Source: Adiantum capillus-veneris
Taxonomy: Eukaryota; Streptophyta; Polypodiopsida; Polypodiales; Pteridaceae
DNA length: 64,000 nucleotides
Assembly: GCA_014529385.2 (NCBI GenBank)
Contig: CM043962.1
Coordinates: 125,222,470 to 125,286,469 of the forward strand
Direction of reading: 5' to 3'
In this document: positions 10,273-21,500 of the stretch, piece by piece
Layout of the letters: each line of letters starts with the position of its first letter
How positions within the stretch are numbered: position 1 is the stretch's first letter
Notes under the pieces: generated by a model
Database searches by the model: none
What the model was told of the DNA's origin: nothing
What the model saw: only the letters and a program-made list of their open reading frames with translations
Made by a program: the position numbers and the translations under genes

Positions 10273-12475
10273 TGATCAAGTCAAGCTTTAAGTACAACTT
10301 AATCGGTAGCCAAGGCGGGCTGTTAACAGCACCGTCACTTGGATCATCTGCTAACTAGGAATTTAAGCTCCATTTTACAGGATTAACCGGGCCGTTAACG
10401 ACACCAGACTTAACAAAATATTAAATCAATCTCTAGTCGATGACAGTAATGGTAATTATCTCATGTTGCTTTATCTTCTTCAAGTTCCATTAGATTTTGC
10501 AAGCTTCAAGTCAGCTTTCCTTGCCGAGCTCTAACTCTCTTCTTGCCTTTTGCCCTTCGAACTTCATTCTTCCCTTCCAGTCCCTGGATCCCCTTCTTTT
10601 CTTGCTCACCTTATGTTGCCAAGATCCTCCTTAATGCTTCATGCCCTCTCCAGCTTCTCAACTTGCTTGCTTTAACCAAGCTCTCCTTCTCAAGCTTGCT
10701 TGCTTCGACCTCGACAAGCTTCTTCTCGACCTACTTGCTTGCTTTAAGCTTACTCCCTTGGTTGCTTCTACCAGGCTTTCCCTTGCTTGATTCAACTTTA
10801 CTCCCTTGCTTTGCTTGCTTGCCTCGACAAGCTCTTCTCAAGCTCCGCTTGCTTGCTCTACTTGCCGAGGACAAGAGTGAGAGAAAGAGTGCTTTATGGT
10901 TCCTTCTTCTCCCCTTCGATCTCCCCGATCCCCTTCTTTTCTTTCTCACCTTATCTTACCGAGCTCCTCGCCAAGCCTTGCTCCTCCTTAATGCTTCATG
11001 CCCTTGCTTCCTTTTTGTCGCCATGGCCGATAGAGAGAGAAGAGGAAGAGAGAGCTTTCCTTTGTCTTGCCGAGGATGAGAGAGGAAAAGAGAGATTTGA
11101 TTCCTTTTTCTTGTCGAGCTCCCCTCCAAAACCCTTATGCTCTTCTCTCTCCTCTCGTTCACTTGCCAACACTTGCATGCAAAAGGGCCCTATTATTAGC
11201 GTGCCCCAATAGCGTCGCCGCTACTGACGTGTCATAGGAACGGCCGCTTAACGTGGCAGGTTCGGAACTGACCAGCATGAACTTTAGCGAGAATGGAGCC
11301 AAATGGCGGCGCCCTGAGATGATGAGCACAACTCGTTACTATGGCGAGCTCGTCCGAAGCCTACAACACGTGCTATGAACCCATCTTCTCCTTCCTGCGC
11401 CGTCTCCTGCTGCTCACGCCATGGCTCCCCTTTGTTTTTTATTCGGCTTAACACTATTCACCCTATTGGGTGTCCATGGCCATGCCCTTTAATTGGGCAG
11501 CCAGCTTAATTGGGCAGCCAATGGCCTTTGGACCTCATCATGGGCGGCCTTAAAATTTGGTTGCCCTTGGGCATTGGGCGGCCTCACCTTACGATGTTAA
11601 GGGAGGGCGGCCCCTTTGCCTTGGGCGGCCACAACTTCATAGTAAAGGGCACCACATTTGATATGCATATCCTGCTTTCGTAAAGGCGCCACTAGCCACC
11701 AACTAACATTATCATTGTGAGTTTTTGTTTCCCGTTTCAGTGTTGCGGACATTGCCACGGCCATTTAGATGCAAGTATAAGTGATTGCTTTTGCATCTGC
11801 TCAAAATAACCAATTTCTTGGCCCTGCCTCTGTTGGATTTATCCCGTAATCATTGCATTCCAAGAGATGACATTCCAAACATAATGCTCCTCGAGAACTT
11901 ATTGATCTTTTAATTGCACTGTATTCTATAGCAGCCTATTGAACCCCAAAAACTCCCAGATGGCACTCCCATCGAGCGGACTGGACCATACGAAACTGAC
12001 CCCTCGTGAATCTTTTTCGGTCAACATCTTGGCGGACGGGACTCCGATCACTGATCTGAAAACACCGATGCGCTCCAAAAATTAAGCACTTCAGCCCGAC
12101 GCATTCACTTCAATTCTGTCACCTCAGCTGCAGTTGCCCAATCCGGTACGGATCTGCAATCGACTCAAACTTCAAACTGCCATAACTTCTTCACCGTAGC
12201 TCCAATCGACGAGCCGTAAAGACAGACCGGTAGAGCACATCAAGCACTGCAGTTTTAGATCATAATCTTCTATCTGTGCTCACATCAAGCATAATCATTT
12301 TTGGCATCATTAAGGCATTTGTTGGCCCTTTTAAGCTACATCTGGCATACATTAATAATTAAACTTGTCCTGTTAAGAAGCCCTCATCACTGACCATTAA
12401 TCAAGTAGGCTTCAAAAAATCTTAGCTTGCATTTCTCTGCTCTTTTTCTTATCATGGAAGGGGAGCTGCACGACA
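10273..12475 (-). repeat. 3' LTR of element X (left copy, uninterrupted)
   Basis: It begins TGATCAAGTCAAGC on the plus strand and ends GACA; the minus-strand termini are TGTCG and TGATCA. It matches 14115-14360, 20003-20164 and 21505-23303. It keeps the empty sites of both insertions: GCTTT at 10514-10518 and TTAA at 10672-10675. It contains CT-rich tracts with long spurious frames (10543-11212) and a short duplicated GGGCAGCC phrase near 11500-11520. Confidence 0.88.
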
Positions 12476-12488
12476 TCCATCCCCTCTG
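12476..12488 (-). promoter_or_regulatory. Polypurine tract of element X
   Basis: On the minus strand AGAGGGGATGGA lies directly before TGTCGTGCAGC, the LTR start. This sets the orientation of X. Confidence 0.75.
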
Positions 12489-12737
12489 AACCTACACAGC
12501 CTTTGGTCTATGCCAACAACACTTCAATCTGCATCTACTACAGGTACCTTAAGCTCCTCTCCATCATCAGACTCACTTAATTGTTAAAAATATGAAAAAT
12601 GAAATAAGGCTTATACCCTATCATCAATGTTTTAGCTTAATCATTAGGTAGTTGTCCATCAAAAATCTCTGAACTGTATCTGCCGTATCTTCAAAGCATT
12701 TAATCATGGATAACTTGTTTAGTGAACCCCGCCAGAC

Positions 12738-13973
12738 TCAAGTGCTCCACTTAATGATGCACACAGCTTGACCATTAAGCTCTCTCTTAAGCAACCCTGT
12801 CATGCTGAACCCTGCCATGTTACTTAGCAATACATTATAGAGCTGTAAAGGCTCATCTGGCACCCCCTCTGAAGAGGTATACGCATCAGAAAGCTCTTCT
12901 ATACTGCCATAAATATATCCTTCACATCTAGGAAAAAATTCGATGATTATAGCATCCTCTTCTGTGATAGCATCATCTGTAAGCATATTGTTAGTAGCAA
13001 TCATAGGCTCATTGACATCCTCAGGCTCATCCTGTACTGGGTCCACAATCTTGGTCACTGCATCAGCTACTGTGTATATAATAGCTTTAGTTATGCAATC
13101 ATCCGTAGCAGACATGTTATCCTGCTCGGCTATAGTGCAAATAGTTTTAGAAATATCCTGTAGAGGCTCATTTGCTTGATGAACTCCTTTAGAATAACCC
13201 ATGTCAAGGTCAACAACTTGCGAACCACTTGCTGCACAGTCTATGTCTTCACTGGAACCGTTATTAGAGGTAGCATCAATGCAAGCAATCTTTGAAAAAA
13301 AATCATATAAATCTGTTCCAGCATTAAATTCATTGTTTACCTTTTCTTCGTTGCTCAAATTAAGCTCCTCTGAAACTGAATCTGCTACTTCGAGCTTAGC
13401 ATTCTCTTTGGCTTTACTTCTTGAAGAAATATGCTCCCAGAATTCATCATAGTTGAGGATCTGCATTTTATCCCCTTCCCCTTTACTGAAGACAACCTTA
13501 TTTCGTTCAGTAATCTCCTTTATGTCCCGATCTAGAATCCTTGGGCTTTCGTAAATAAATTCCTCTGCAAAATACTCCCACTGTGTGAGATATTCTTTTG
13601 CCACTTATTCAACCTGCTTTTTAAAATCCGAGTTTACGACCTCCTCAAAAGCTGCAATCATCCGATCTTCTGGAACATTTCGGCTCTTCATCTTAGCTTC
13701 GTAACATGCAATAAAACCTTCTGGATCATATCCTTGAAAAACATAATACTGCTCACATACTACATCAAGTGCTAACTCTATAGCATCATCAATCTGCTTT
13801 TTTATCTGCATGGCTTTTGCTTCCTGCAGATACCCCTGAACCAATTCCATCATTTTTGGCAAATCTATAACTGCCAAATTTGTATCAAATCCATTGGCAC
13901 TGAAATCATCAATAAACTGCTTTAATTGTTTTGGCATCTCCATCTTCACCTCCCACCCCGGCTCGTTTCGCAT
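12738..13973 (-). CDS. Element X ORF, unrecognised acidic protein, one internal stop
   Basis: A single frame of about 411 codons from ATG 13973 to the stop at 12738, broken only by a TAA at 13605-13607. The N-terminal 120 residues look helical (KQLKQFIDDFSANGF, YLQEAKAMQIKKQIDDAIEL, CYEAKMKSRNVPEDR). The rest is rich in Glu, Asp, Ser and Ile, with a Trp/aromatic patch (TQWEYFAEEFIYES) just after the stop. There is no zinc knuckle, DSG protease or YVDD/FLDD motif. Its place between LTRs and its helical start suggest a diverged gag-like protein, but I do not recognise the family. The preserved frame over 1.2 kb argues it was functional recently. No hydrophobic membrane segment is evident. Confidence 0.55.
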
Positions 13974-14114
13974 CGGGTTCACCAAAGATATCGGGGGATA
14001 TCTGTTCGCTACGTGAGCCGGGCAGGTGCCGGGCCTCTAGCTGTGGGAGGTGTGAAAGAGAGAGAATGAGAACAACAAATGGAAGTGAATCTGGAAATCA
14101 TTGTACCCTTCAAT
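13974..14114 (-). other. Leader of element X, primer binding site not identified
   Basis: The 140 bases between the 5' LTR (right copy) and the ORF. On the minus strand the sequence next to the LTR is ATTGAAGGGTACAATG. It lacks TGGTATCAGAGC, so the primer tRNA is not initiator Met or the site has decayed. Confidence 0.4.
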
Positions 14115-14360
14115 TAATCAAGTCAAGCTTTGAGTACAACTTAATCGGTAGCCAAGGTGGGCTGTTGACAGCACCGTCACTTGGATCATCTACTAACTAG
14201 GAGTTTAAGCTCCATTTTATAGGATTAATCGGGACGTTAATGACACCGGACTTAATAGAATATTAAATCAATCTCTAGTCGATGATGGTGATGGTAATTA
14301 TCTCCTGTTTCTTTATCTGCTTCAAGTTCCATTAGATTTTGCAAGCTTCAAGTCAGCTTT
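14115..14360 (-). repeat. 5' LTR of element X, segment 1
   Basis: Aligned with 10273-10518 and ended by the insertion of chromo-B, whose target duplication GCTTT is at 14356-14360. Confidence 0.85.
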
Positions 14361-15507
14361 TGTCACAGGAACAGAATAATAGAGATAGGCACCAAAAGAT
14401 AGAGAAAGAGATCTTTGTATTGATGGATTTTTGTAGAGTTTTGATACAACAGAGGAGCAATGGAATATATGGACGCACTCCATTGTATGGAGCTCGAACC
14501 TCCCAACCACCCCCGAGCTTCAGTCCGCTTGCATGCAGCGTCTCACTCGCACTCGCACTCGTACTCACACTCGTAGAAGAGGAGATCTGTGAATGATCCC
14601 CAAACGCACCACCTTTCGTTCTTTTCCTCGAAAAGCATGTGACTTCTCAAAATAGCCGCTTTTTAGGAGTTCGGTCAACTCGATTTTCGTGCCAAGTATA
14701 CCTATGAGAAAAAGATAAGAACGTGATCGCTAAGCGATCCGTGAAGGTTAGATTTTTATCATGACACTTTGCATAGATCCTGTTTCACACATTGATTTCT
14801 GTATCGCCTACAAAATAGCCAAAAGAACATACTCGTGCAACCAACTCAACATGATAATCAAAGTAAAAAAACATAATCATGTACCTTCATAATCTCAACT
14901 GCAATAATCTACTATGAAGAAAAAAATCCACTTCTTGGTTGATAGCAAGGAGAGCTGTATAATGTTGTATGTCTGTCTGTCCCTGTGTATACTACACTGC
15001 TACTACCTTCTGTTTGTTTTTATCATAACTTTTACAAACAAACTCATAACAGAGCAATCCAGGTACTCAAAACGACGGGAATAGGTCCGGTCTACAAGGC
15101 ATCGCGAACAGAATTGCAAAACACGTCTTTCTTTGGCTGAAAACGCAACTTTTAGTTCGCGACTTTTAAAACCTCTATTTTTGGGTCTCCACTACTTTTT
15201 CAACTTATTTTAAGCCTATCCATGCATTTTAAGCTAAAACACATAATTATAAAACATTGATATTAACAAAAATCTCAATTTTAATGTTCATAGACAGACT
15301 ATCTGTTATTCATTAATTTTTATCAAATACGTGTTTAGTGTATTAGTTAAAAAAAAAGAATATATATTCTCTCTTAATATCTCAAACTCATTCATATAAT
15401 CTCTATTTAATATACTATTCAACAATCTTTCAAATCGTGCTAAACGAAAGATATGCCCTACTATATTCTTTTCGACTTTAAGAACTTCAAAGATTAGTCC
15501 TATTACA
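14361..15507 (-). repeat. 3' LTR of chromo-B (1147 bp)
   Basis: Minus-strand termini are TGTAATAGGAC and CTGTGACA. It matches 18877-20002 throughout. The minus-strand polypurine tract GATAAGGGGAGAA lies at plus positions 15508-15520, directly against the LTR. Confidence 0.92.
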
Positions 15508-15720
15508 TTCTCCCCTTATCAAAATTAACTCTATCCTCAGAGTTGGAAGGAGGGAAATTCTCTTTGCAAAGCACTAAGATCAGCCCATGATGCATCCTCT
15601 ACTGGATAGTTCGGCCACTTAACCAAAACTTCCACAATGTCTCTATTTCTCAGATGTTTAAAATGCCTATCTAGCACTAAGTCTGGTTCTATAGTCAATG
15701 GCCCGTTATCTTTCAACTTA
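15508..15720 (-). pseudogene. chromo-B chromodomain and polypurine tract
   Basis: The minus strand encodes a C-terminal chromodomain (DLVLDRHFKHLRN...VLVKWPNYPVEDASWADL) ending in a stop shortly before the polypurine tract GATAAGGGGAGAA. Chromodomains at the integrase end define chromoviruses, in which they are thought to steer insertion toward modified histones. It is separated from the integrase core by a frameshift near 15730. Confidence 0.8.
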
Positions 15721-16740
15721 GAGTTGTTTGTAAAACATGTTGCACATTAGGAACATACTCACATGAAATACAAGATGCACTTTAACATGAGAAGGCAATT
15801 CCAATTTGTAAGGTAATGAACCAATGCGCTTCAAAATTTTAAATGGCCCAACAAATCATGGAGACAATCTTCTATCCTTTCCAAGAATCAAATGAGACTT
15901 CTCAGGAATGACCTTTAAGAAAACCATATCACTAGTTTCATACTCCACAACACGATGTTTCTTGTCATAACACAATTTATGTCTCTTTTGAGCTTCTCTA
16001 ATATTCCCCCTCATTTTGGCCAATTCGCTATCTATTTTCTCAAGCATCTCACGTGACAATTCTACCTTATTCCTTGAGTTAAGGAAATTAATAGGTGTGG
16101 GACAATTGTAGCCATACATTGCCTCAAACGGAGTCATCCTAATAGATGTATGATATGAACTGTTATATGAAAATTCAACCAAAGGCAGATATTCATTCCA
16201 ATTAGATTGGTTTTCATTGACATACATTCGTAACATATCTTCTAAAATACGATTCACTCTCTCCGCTTCCCCATTAGTTTGAGGATGAAAAGCAGTAGAC
16301 ATGGTAACTGGGTACCTATAGAGTCAAAAGTCACTCTCCAGAAATGAGAAGTGAACTTAGAATCTCTGTCAGACACTATACTCTTGGGCATGCCATGCAA
16401 ACGAAATATCTCTTTCACAAACAAGCGTGCAATGGTCAATGCAGAATCAGTTATTTTTACAGGAAAGAAGTGAGCTTGTTTTGTGAGTCTATCTACCACC
16501 ACAAAGATCGAGTCATATCCTCCACGAGTAGTAGGAAGTCTAATGATAAAGTCCATGGATTTAGACTCCCGCTTCTGTAAAGGAATGTCTAAGGGTTGAA
16601 GGTCACCAGACATCCTCTTATGTTCAATCTTAACTTGTTGACATTGAAAGCAATCATGTACATAATTCTTAACATCCAATTTCATACGCGGCCAAAAGAA
16701 TGAAATTTTCATCTTTTCATATGTTTATTCAATCCAGGAT
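15721..16740 (-). pseudogene. chromo-B integrase
   Basis: Two overlapping minus-strand frames (16254-16712 and 15856-16302) make up the integrase. HHCC region (HQCHNSPFSSH, upstream, and CFQCQQVK), SMDFIIRLPTT with the first Asp, VSDRDSKFTS with the second, and TNGEAERVNRILE with the Glu; then YNSSYHTSIRMTPFEAMYG and a GPFKILKRIG module near 15840. A frameshift at about 16290 and a stop near 16715-16725 break it. Confidence 0.85.
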
Positions 16741-17818
16741 CGATGACTAGAAAAAGGTGAATTATGACACTGGTGCAGAATTTGACTCTTAAAAGCAGAA
16801 TTTACAGGAATACACAAGTGGTCATAATAATAGAGATTTTCCTTATACAAGTGATATCTGTTCTTGGTCAATTTGGTCAAAGGACTTGCTATCTTAGAGA
16901 AATCTTTAATGTGTGCTCTCTCATATTGTGCTAGACCCATAAAGCTTCTCACATCCCTTAATGACTTAGGTGTTGGCCACTCCACAATAGTTTTAACTTT
17001 GTCAAGATCAATGTGAATCCCCTCTTTAGAAATCACTCTTCCCAAATACACAATCTGATCCTTTGCAAAAGAACACTTACTTGCTTTGGCATACAATTTA
17101 TGTTCACGCAAACTTCAAATGTTTTCTTTAAATGCAATGCATGATCCTCTTCATTCTTAGAATACACAAAAATATCATCGAAGAATACCAGAATGAAGTC
17201 ATCAAGATACGGGTGAAAAATATTGTTCATTAAGCACATGAAAGTTGTTGGTGCATTAGTCAAACCAAAAGCAAGAACTGTAAACTCATAATGCCCATAA
17301 CGTGTACGAAAAGCAGCCTTTGCAATATCCTCGGCCTTAATGTGGATTTGATGGTAGCCAGAACGAAGGTCGACCTTTGAAAATATTGTGGCACCACTCA
17401 AATGGCTAAGCAATTCATCTATGTGAGGAAGAGGATATTTGTTCTTAATGGTCTGTTTGTTTAATCCCCTGTAGTCAATGCATAACCTATATGTACCATC
17501 CTTTTTCTTTTGGAATAACACAGGACTACCCCAAGGAGATACACTAGGTTTGATGAAACCCTTTTTCAAAAGATCATCAAGTTGTATCTTGAGCTCTTTA
17601 AGCTCATCAATATTGAACCTGTATGGAGCCCTTGAATAAGGTGTTGCTCCTGGATATAGATCTATGGCATGGTCTACCGCTCTAGGCGGAGGTATACCAG
17701 GAAGATAATCCGGAAACACATCCTTAAATTCATGTAAGAGATCCTCTATAAATTCTGGATTTGTCTCTTTCTGTTTATCCCCAGATTCTTCTTTAATCTC
17801 ATTAGCAAACACAAGCAA
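16741..17818 (-). pseudogene. chromo-B reverse transcriptase with RNase H deleted
   Basis: The minus-strand frame 17033-17818 carries the RT fingers and palm: [73 protein letters not shown] and catalytic FFDDIFVYS (usually FLDDILVYS). A frameshift near 17105 leads into the thumb ([22 protein letters not shown]). The sequence then jumps from PLTKLTKN straight to the integrase zinc region (YHLYKENLYYY), so about 130 codons of RNase H are missing at about 16860. Protease is absent upstream. Confidence 0.87.
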
Positions 17819-17829
17819 CGTCTCACATC

Positions 17830-18862
17830 CTTATCTAAGTCACCTTATCAATTCCATGGCCAAAACTAGATTTAGAATCTCTTTCTTTACACGAAGAGTG
17901 TCACTTATCATCATCAAATGATTAAAGATATATTTTTCTTTCTTAACAATCAATCAAAACATGATTTTCAATCATCTAATTGATACCAATGATAATATCA
18001 TGCATATCAATGTTTATGATATAGAAATCATCTTTATGCTTCCGACTCTTCAAAGAAAAAAAACAAAAAACAAATTTTCTACTAACTCTTTCGTGAAACT
18101 ATTATTACCACTGGTTAAGTCCAGAAGTCTTTTAACTTCTCAATTTAATTTCAAGTTTAATTTCTCAATCAATTTAGACAATAAGAAGCAATGAATACTA
18201 TCCAAATCAATTAAGAAATTCAAATTTAAATCTCAACTTTTACGCATAAATTCGATCACAGAAGCTTTCAAAGGACGTATCAAAAACATAAAACATCACA
18301 AAGAAGGGGTAGATGACTTACCTTTATCGTACGCATCGCCAAAAGTCTCCAATTGAGCCATCTTGGTACGTATTGTCTTATCGGTCACCTTGCTCGAGCG
18401 TTCGAAAGTCTGGTGGTCGTGTTCTCGATATTGAAAGTATAATACAAATCTTTGAGTTCTTCAATCCACGCTTCTAAATCTTCACATATCTTTCTTATGC
18501 CATCAAACTCTTTAAACTTAGCCTTCGTTAAGAATGATTTGGTTGTCGCTTCTTCCATACCGTCGTCGTTTCTTTTTTTCACATTGACGACCTCTACGTC
18601 CACCACCGTTCCCATCATCACAACTCCCATGTGCCCCAACACCGCCACGATGATTATTGTTTCCTGTTGGAATAGCATGGTTTTCGCCTTCATGTTCTCC
18701 ATGAAGGTCCACATAGATATCACGCTCTCGTGCTGCTTTGCCCCGCAGAGCCTCAACACGCTCTTGATTTGCATATTCCAGATCTTCTCGTAGTCGCCGA
18801 ATCAGGTCTTCTTGCTCCTTCATCCTCTTCTCGTATCTTTCCATGTCCAGAATCAGCCGCTT
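17830..18862 (-). pseudogene. chromo-B gag remnant and AT-rich deleted region
   Basis: Minus-strand frames 18518-18844 and 18385-18774 together give a gag start: a coiled-coil-like ERYEKRMKEQEDLIRRLRED, a Gly/basic stretch, then FKEFDGIRKICEDLEAWIEEL, comparable with the gag FDG...DWL region. A short gag piece (TIRTKMAQLETFGDAYDKG) follows at 18310-18384. From 17830 to 18310 the sequence is AT-rich and uncoding, so most of gag and all of protease are lost. Confidence 0.6.
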
Positions 18863-18874
18863 GCTCTGATACCA
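18863..18874 (-). promoter_or_regulatory. Primer binding site of chromo-B (initiator-Met tRNA)
   Basis: The minus strand reads TGGTATCAGAGC two bases inside the 5' LTR, complementary to the 3' end of initiator-Met tRNA. Confidence 0.9.
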
Positions 18875-18876
18875 AT

Positions 18877-20002
18877 TGGCACAGGAACAGAATAATAGAG
18901 ATAGGCACTAAAAGATAGAGAAAGAGATCTTTGTATTGATGGATTTTTGTAGAGTTTTGATACAACAGAGGAGAAATGGAATATATGGGCCCACTCCATT
19001 GTACGGAGCTCGAACCTCCTGACCACCCCCGAGCTTCAGTCCGCTTGCATGCAGCGTCTCACTCGCACTCGCACTCGCACTCACACTCGCAAAAGAGGAG
19101 ATCTATGAATGATCCCCAAACGCACCACCCTTCGTTCTTTTCCTTGAAAAGCATGCGACTTCTCAAAATAGCCGCTTTTTAGGAGTTCGGTCAACTCGAT
19201 TTTCTTGCCAAGTATACCTGTGAGAATAAGATAAGAACATGATCGCTAAGCGATCCGTGAAGGCTAGATTTTTATCATGACACTTTGCATAGATCCTGTT
19301 TCACACATTGATTTCTGCATCGCCTACAAAATAGCCAAAAGAACATACTTGTGCAACCAACTCAACATGAGAATCAAAGTAAAAAAACATAATCATGTAC
19401 CTTCATAATCTCAATTGCAATAATCTACTATGAAGAAAAAAATCCACTTCTTGGTTGATAGCAGGGAGAGCTGTATAATGTTGTATGTCTGTCTGTCCCT
19501 GTGTATACTAGACTGCTACTGCCTTCTGTTTGTTTTCATCATAACTTTTACAAACAAACTCAGAACAGAGCAATCCAGGAACTCAAAACGGCGGGAATAG
19601 GTCTGGTCTACAAGGCAGCGCGAACAGAATTGCGAAAAACATCTTTCTTATGTCGCGACTCTTAAAAACTCTATTTTTGAGTCTCCACTACTTTTTAAAC
19701 TTATTTTAAGCCTACCCATGTATTTTAAGCTAAAACACATAATTATAAAACATTGATATTAACAAAAATCTTAATTTTAATGTTCATAGACAGACTATCT
19801 GTTATTCATTAATTTTTATCAAATACGTATTTAGTGTATTAGTTAAAAAAATGAATATATATTCTCTCTTAATATCTCAAACTCATTCATATGAGCTCTA
19901 TTTAATAGACTATTCAACAATCTTTCAAATCGTGCTAAACGAAAGATATGCCCTACTATATTCTTTTCGACTTTAAGAACTTCAAAGATTAGTCCTCTTA
20001 CA
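18877..20002 (-). repeat. 5' LTR of chromo-B (1126 bp)
   Basis: Matches 14361-15507 with scattered substitutions and small indels (for example near 19640 and 19840). Minus-strand termini are TGTAAGAGGAC and CTGTGCCA. Confidence 0.92.
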
Positions 20003-20164
20003 GCTTTCCTTGCCGAGCTCCAACTCTTTCCTTGCCTTTTGCCCTTCGGACTTCATTCTTCCCTTCCAGTCCCTGGATCCCCTTCTTTTCTTGCTCACCT
20101 TATGTTGCCGAGCTCCTCCTTAATGCTTCATGCCCTCTCCAACTTCTCAACTTGCTTGCTTTAA
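20003..20164 (-). repeat. 5' LTR of element X, segment 2
   Basis: Continues the X LTR after chromo-B and aligns with 10514-10675. It ends with TTAA, the target of TTAA-e. Confidence 0.85.
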
Positions 20165-21500
20165 CACTAGAATGGTAACCTAACAGGACATAAAAGTGTC
20201 CTTTTAGGGTTTTGGGAAAAAATTCAAAAACCATAGTAGATCCACTCATTTTGAAAAATCCTTTCATGAGCTTATAGTTCAATAACTACTACATATGGAA
20301 AAAATCAGAAACTTGTAAATTTTCTCATCCCTTGGTCACTACAAGCCTCCAAAGTTGATGGACCAGTGCATTTTGCCCAAAACAGCAATTTCTTACGGTT
20401 GATTGCATATAAATAAGAGTGGAGATTTTTGTAGGACATGAGATAAAATGCCCCGTTAACTTCAATGGGTTGGTGACCAAAAGATATGGTTTCTTTTACC
20501 TCACTAATTGTTTTTTGGGAAAAAAAAGGTACAAAAAAGTTGCAATTTTGCCATTCTGCGGACCTATCATCAAAGTTTCTATAGTCACGCTCAATACAGA
20601 TACTATATACATGTTTTATTAGTTCCCTTTGGGCCTCTGGATTCAAAAGGAGCCATGGAGCATGTCAAAAGGATAATGGATCTCTTACAATTGGAACCTT
20701 GGGGGCAATGATAAAGTGCTACATACAGCAAACATGAAAAAACTGGGTTTAGCATTATGACCTCTAGAAACCCATAGAAACTACTCAATATCTAGCCAAG
20801 TTTGTAGTCTATGATTAGATATGGTTACTACCTACAAAATACACACAATTGGCCTAAAAAACTAGCAATATTGAGAAAGTTATACTTGCTACTCTAAAAT
20901 GTATCGTATTCTTCAGCAATCAAAAAACTCAACCATCATCATATACTATGCTATATAGCATATTAGGTCCCCCAGAACTCAAGGAAGATTATCTTTATGT
21001 TATACATTACACTTACACAATCAAAATTGAATTTGGATATCAAGAAAGCCACCAAAAAAATCATAAAAGTGCTAATTTTGGCCAAAAAACAGGATTATGC
21101 AATTCTTGTAAATTGGTCATAACTTTCAATTTTAACACTTAGCTCTCCCTACAAGCATCAAAACATGTTGAGAACTATGAATGCCTAACCTCTAGCCATA
21201 TAAACCTCACAAACATGAAGTTTAGAGTGGTATAGTTGCCCAAAATTGAAAAAAAGCCAAAAACAGTACCCGTTTTTTCACACAGTTTAGGTTCAAAAAT
21301 GTTGTGCAAGAGTAAGGTTAATGGTGAGATCGATGCTAAAAAAAATTTGCTAAGTTTTTTTCAGATCATAAGGCAACTTTGTGGATATATAGCACCTAGA
21401 AATTCATTTTCATACTCTTCAAATAATTCAAGCAAAATGGTCACTTAACAGGACACAAAAGTGTCCAAGGACATAAAAGTGTCCTGTTACCATTCTAGTG
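20165..21500. mobile_element. TTAA-e: 1336 bp non-autonomous element with terminal inverted repeats
   Basis: Ends CACTAGAATGGTAAC and GTTACCATTCTAGTG are inverted repeats of at least 15 bp. Just inside each end is a near-palindrome, GGACATAAAAGTGTCC: one copy on the left (20183-20198), two related ones on the right (around 21451-21486). It is flanked by TTAA on both sides (20161-20164 and 21501-21504), and the sister LTR has a single TTAA at 10672-10675, so the insertion is certain. The CACTAG start recalls CACTA elements, but these duplicate 3 bp; TTAA is typical of piggyBac, whose ends differ; a TA duplication with ends ACACTAG would also fit. No transposase frame is present (the longest, 113 codons, matches nothing). 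Confidence 0.85.

Larger units (their letters stand above)
14361..20002 (-). mobile_element. chromo-B: minus-strand Ty3 chromovirus with GCTTT target duplication
   Basis: LTRs 14361-15507 (1147 bp) and 18877-20002 (1126 bp) enclose an initiator-Met primer site, gag fragments, reverse transcriptase, integrase and a chromodomain. The target duplication GCTTT is perfect (14356-14360 and 20003-20007), and the uninterrupted site stands at 10514-10518 in the sister LTR of X. Internal deletions removed most of gag, the protease and the RNase H domain, so this copy cannot have encoded its own full enzyme set in its present form. Confidence 0.93.

Noticed and set aside
10543-11212. Long Leu/Ser/Phe-rich frames on the plus strand and Arg/Lys/Ser frames on the minus strand (also 21498-22081)
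   Set aside because: They lie in the CT-rich part of the X LTR, occur in both LTR copies with different lengths, and are pure composition effects.
20305-20646. Minus-strand frame of 113 codons in TTAA-e
   Set aside because: Does not resemble a transposase, overlaps frames on the other strand, and the surrounding sequence is AT-rich; probably chance.
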